Assembly (NCBI GenBank): GCA_015179125.1
Contig: WHVA01000328.1
Location: 1 to 64,000 of the forward strand
Direction of reading: 5' to 3'
Length of the DNA stretch: 64,000 nt
Source of the DNA: Gautieria morchelliformis
Lineage: Eukaryota; Basidiomycota; Agaricomycetes; Gomphales; Gomphaceae
The position numbers and the translations under genes were made by a program. The notes under the pieces were generated by a model that was given only the letters and a program-made list of their open reading frames with translations, did not search any database and was not told where the DNA came from. Below are positions 61,205 to 64,000 of the stretch, piece after piece (position 1 is the stretch's first letter; every line of letters starts with the position of its first letter).

Positions 61205-63585
61205 ACTTGACCAGGTACTGTAGTTGACAATGGTATCCCTTGTTGAGCTTGGAATTGAGGATTTCCGAAATCTCGTATTCTGGTTCTCCATCAATGATCA
61301 CTGGTGAAGGCGGAGGTTGTTCTCGATTCGGAATCGTATTCGGAGCTGCGGGTTCAAGCATAGATACATGGAATACCGGATGTACTGCGCACATATTGTC
61401 AGGAAGTCTGAGGGTGAAAGAATGACTGCTGGCCTTAGCGATGATCTCGTAAGGGCCAAGGTATTTTTCAGAGAGCTTCTTCGAGGGGCGAGTGGTGCGG
61501 AAGTTTTCAGCTTTGACAAAGACTTTGTCGCCAATCTCGAATGCCGGTTGCGGAAGACGTTTCTGATCGGCAGAAGTTTGGTATCTCTTTTGTGCAGCGG
61601 AGATGTTCTCTTGGAGGTGTTGGTGAAGGTCATCGAGTTCCACAACGAAATCTCGGGCTCTTGCAGAGGCGAGGTCACGTTCAGGGTGGATGGCGAGATT
61701 CGGGTGATAGCCTTTGTTGGCGTAGAAGGGCAAAATTCCGGTGGTAGCAGAAGGCACATTGTTGTAAGCGAATTCCGCAAGCGGAAGAAGGTCGGACCAA
61801 TTGCTGTGTTGGTAGTTGCAATAGACGCGGAGGTACTGCTCAAGTGTCTGATTAGGACGTTCCGTTTGTCCGTCACCTTCGGGATGATAACCGGAAGTGA
61901 AGTGGAGTTTCATGTTGAGAGCCTTGCCGAGTGTGCGGAAAAAGGAGGACACGAATTCTGATCCACAGTTGGAAGTGACATGGGAGGGAATTCTGTGCTT
62001 GGAAAAGACGTGGAGCACGAAGAGCTATGCGAGCTGGGCGGAAGTGATGGTGTCATAGGTTGGAATAAAGATGGACTGCTTTGTGAGGCGGTCAACGATC
62101 ACTAGAATGGTATCATAACCGGATGACTTAGGAAGTTTCTCGATGAAATCCATGGATATTGAATTCCAGGGCTGTTCCGGGATCGAAAGTTGCTTCAGGA
62201 GGCCGTAGGGTTTGTGACGTTGGGGCTTGGCTCGCATACAGGTGGTGCACGACTTGCAGTAGTCTTGGACCATCATGCGGAGGAGAGGCCAGGTGTAGGT
62301 ACGTCGGATTATGTCGAGGGTCTTGTTTTGGCCTTGGTGTCCTGAGAGCGGATGATCGTGGCTTTGCTGGAGTACGCGAAGTCGTAGATCATTGATGTCC
62401 GGAACGTAAATCCAGGACTTGTATCGGAGAAATCCGTCGGAATTGAGGGACCATCCAGGACTGGTTGGGTTATCGAGGTGGTTTGTGGAGATGGGGTCGG
62501 AACGAAGTGCGGAACGGATGTCGGAGTGGAGAGACTCGGTGTCCATAATGATTGAGGCGCCGAGTAGTGGAAACTGCAATGCTGTGGCACGCAGGGACAA
62601 TGCCAGCTGCTCAGTCGAGAATACTGGGCGGAAATTGTGCGGATTAACGCTGGCATAGTCGCTACTTCCCTCTTTTGGGTAGATGTCCCAACGTCTAGTG
62701 AGCGCATCGGGTTTTGCTCTGAGCTTTCCGGGGCGGAAATGGATCACCATGTTGAACTGTGAGAGATATTCAGACCAGCGGACTTGACGGCGAGTCAAAA
62801 TCTTAGTAGTTGCAAAATACTCAAGGTTCTTATGATCCGTTACAACGTCGATTGGATAAGTTGGACCTTCGAGGTAGTGTCGCCAAATTTTGAAGGCTTT
62901 GAAAATCGCAAGGAGTTCCTTATCGTGGACGTCGTAGTTGAGTTCCAGGGCGGAAAAGGTGCGGGAATGAAATCTATTCTGCCTCTGTGGTAGATAGAGT
63001 CACCATGGTCTGCAATTTTGTCCTCCAACATGAATTTCTCCGTCGTCGGGGGAAATGATGGAAAGAATGGCGGCTAGCGTGTAGTCGGAAGCGTCGGTTT
63101 CGAGTACAAGTTGGGCATCAGGAATCCAGAAACCGAGTATAGGAGCCGTAGTGAAGGCCGCTTTGAGAGCTTCAAATGCGGAATGGCATTCCAGAGTAAA
63201 ATTCCATGGGGCACCCTTCCTGGTGAGACGCGTGAGCGGAACAGTAATGTCGGAAAAGTTATAAATGAAACGTCAGTAAAAGTTGGCAAAGCCAAGGAAA
63301 GACTGCACATCCTTAACACGTCGGGGTTCCGGCCATTCTTGAATTGCCTTGACCTTGTCCTCTGCCATGGTAAGACACGTAGGAGAGAGGATGTAGCCGA
63401 GGTATTCGACCGTGTCGCGGTGCCATTCACATTTCTCTGCTTTTGCGTAGATATGATGTTTGCGGAGACGGTGGAGTACTTCATGGACATGTTCCCAATG
63501 TTCTTCCAGTGAGTCGGAATAGATGAGGATGTCGTCAATGTAGACTAGGACGCATACGTCGAGAAGGTTGGAAATATAATCCGTC
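61205..63585 (-). pseudogene. Chromovirus family 1 pol: RT, RNase H, integrase, first half of chromodomain
   Basis: In sense order: RT from about 63,585 with VCVLVYIDDILIYSDSLEEH (active site YIDD), a TGA at 63,273-63,275 where FYRRF would have CGA, RNase H start (LETDASDYTLAAILS), then TRRQVRWSEYLSQFN. Integrase follows with HHCC pieces (HDHPLSGHQGQNKT, CKSCTTCMRAK), D in SMDFIEKLP, TSNCGSEF where SDRGSEF is expected (catalytic Asp to Asn), and E in GQTERPNQ. An in-frame TAG is at 62,025-62,027. The chromodomain starts with EYEISEILNSKLNKG and stops at LVKWA, where the nested element is inserted. Upstream pol is replaced by the + strand copy at 63,587. Confidence 0.85.
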
Positions 63586-63586
63586 G

Positions 63587-64000
63587 ATTAACTGGGCATT
63601 GGGTCAGATACAGTTCCGTACCCCGGATCAACTTCCGTCTATTCCGACGTCGTCCACAAAGATGGCTCAGGCCTCTTCTGCAACTCCGCTTGTGGATTCA
63701 GTTCTGCACTCGGGTCCTGCTTTAGCACCTCCGTCCCTTGAAGCTCCTCGAATTGTGCTCGTTTCCGCCACCGCTTTCCACGTATTGCAACGGCAAGAAG
63801 ACATGACCGTTTTTCAGCTTCACTTCTCCGATTCGGCTTCAGTCAAGGCTTGTTCCGCCTCGACTTCCGCTCCGGTCGACATGAGCTCAGTTCCGGAAGA
63901 GTATCATGACTTCCCGGATGTGTTCAATAAGGCCAAAGCTGATAAACCTGCTGAACATCGATCTTACGATCTGAAGATAGATTTGGAAGAAGGAGCATCT
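63587..64000 (+). CDS. Chromovirus pol, protease-RT linker and RT start (partial)
   Basis: A continuous frame runs off the window. INWALGQIQFRTPDQLP is the conserved stretch after the protease, then an S/T/A-rich linker, and SVPEEYHDFPDVFNKAKADK with YDLKIDLEEGAS, the well conserved beginning of chromovirus RT. There are no stops in 138 codons. It faces the - strand pol to its left, so the two elements are head-to-head around 63,585. Confidence 0.8.
   Translation, partial: MNWALGQIQFRTPDQLPSIPTSSTKMAQASSATPLVDSVLHSGPALAPPSLEAPRIVLVSATAFHVLQRQEDMTVFQLHFSDSASVKACSASTSAPVDMSSVPEEYHDFPDVFNKAKADKPAEHRSYDLKIDLEEGAS

Overview
The window looks like a repeat-packed, transposon-dense stretch of a filamentous fungal genome, most likely a basidiomycete (Agaricomycete-like). 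The reasons are the mix of chromodomain Ty3/Gypsy elements (chromoviruses), Ty1/Copia elements, Helitrons with 3' ends of the CTAG type, very short introns, and a Gal4-like six-cysteine ORF carried by a retroelement. I recognise no ordinary host gene, and no rRNA, tRNA or CRISPR array. Almost everything is a mobile element, mostly broken and often nested.

Layout. 1-2319 is the 3' end of a chromovirus (family 1): a chromodomain tail on +, an antisense ORF with a six-cysteine cluster on -, a polypurine tract and the LTR. 2320-6312 has no intact gene: low-complexity sequence, a Copia fragment, and a 575-bp foldback element with CACTG/CACAG ends (5561-6135). 6313-8389 is a 2.1-kb inverted duplication of a Copia-type LTR plus leader. 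About 8676-34896 is a near-identical tandem repeat with a 10,965-bp period, about 2.4 units (A, B, C). Each unit holds a Copia gag-pol whose RNase H tail is inverted, a short extra 3' ORF and an LTR. Complete units also hold a Helitron Rep/helicase fragment with its own internal inversion, a second Copia integrase fragment, an LTR (family B), an unidentified ORF, an AT-rich block and a strong hairpin pair.

35,022-37,984 is a probable non-autonomous Helitron with a CACGTG/TATA promoter, a 21-bp minisatellite and a nested solo LTR (target duplication TTGAT). A 6.8-kb Rep/helicase Helitron (37,985-44,778) follows head-to-tail. It is nearly complete but carries several frameshifts and one stop; its likely start codon is made by splicing. 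44,779-51,680 holds nested LTR-B copies, a second CACTG foldback element, and a badly decayed Gypsy element (gag, protease, RT) on -.

52,698 to about 63,585 is a second family-1 chromovirus on -, with its LTR, its own copy of the antisense six-cysteine ORF, and pol. Its chromodomain codons are split by a nested chromovirus (family 2, 54,709-61,199, target duplication TGCCC) with gag, protease, RT/RNase H, integrase-chromodomain and a third ORF. The LTR of the nested element has a 12 x 10-bp GGAA array, and its sequence suggests Tf1-like self-priming. From about 63,587 another chromovirus pol runs off the window on +, head-to-head with the last.

Many of the inactivating changes are CGA-to-TGA or other C-to-T/G-to-A changes, in several unrelated families. 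That suggests methylation or RIP-like mutation of repeats in this genome.
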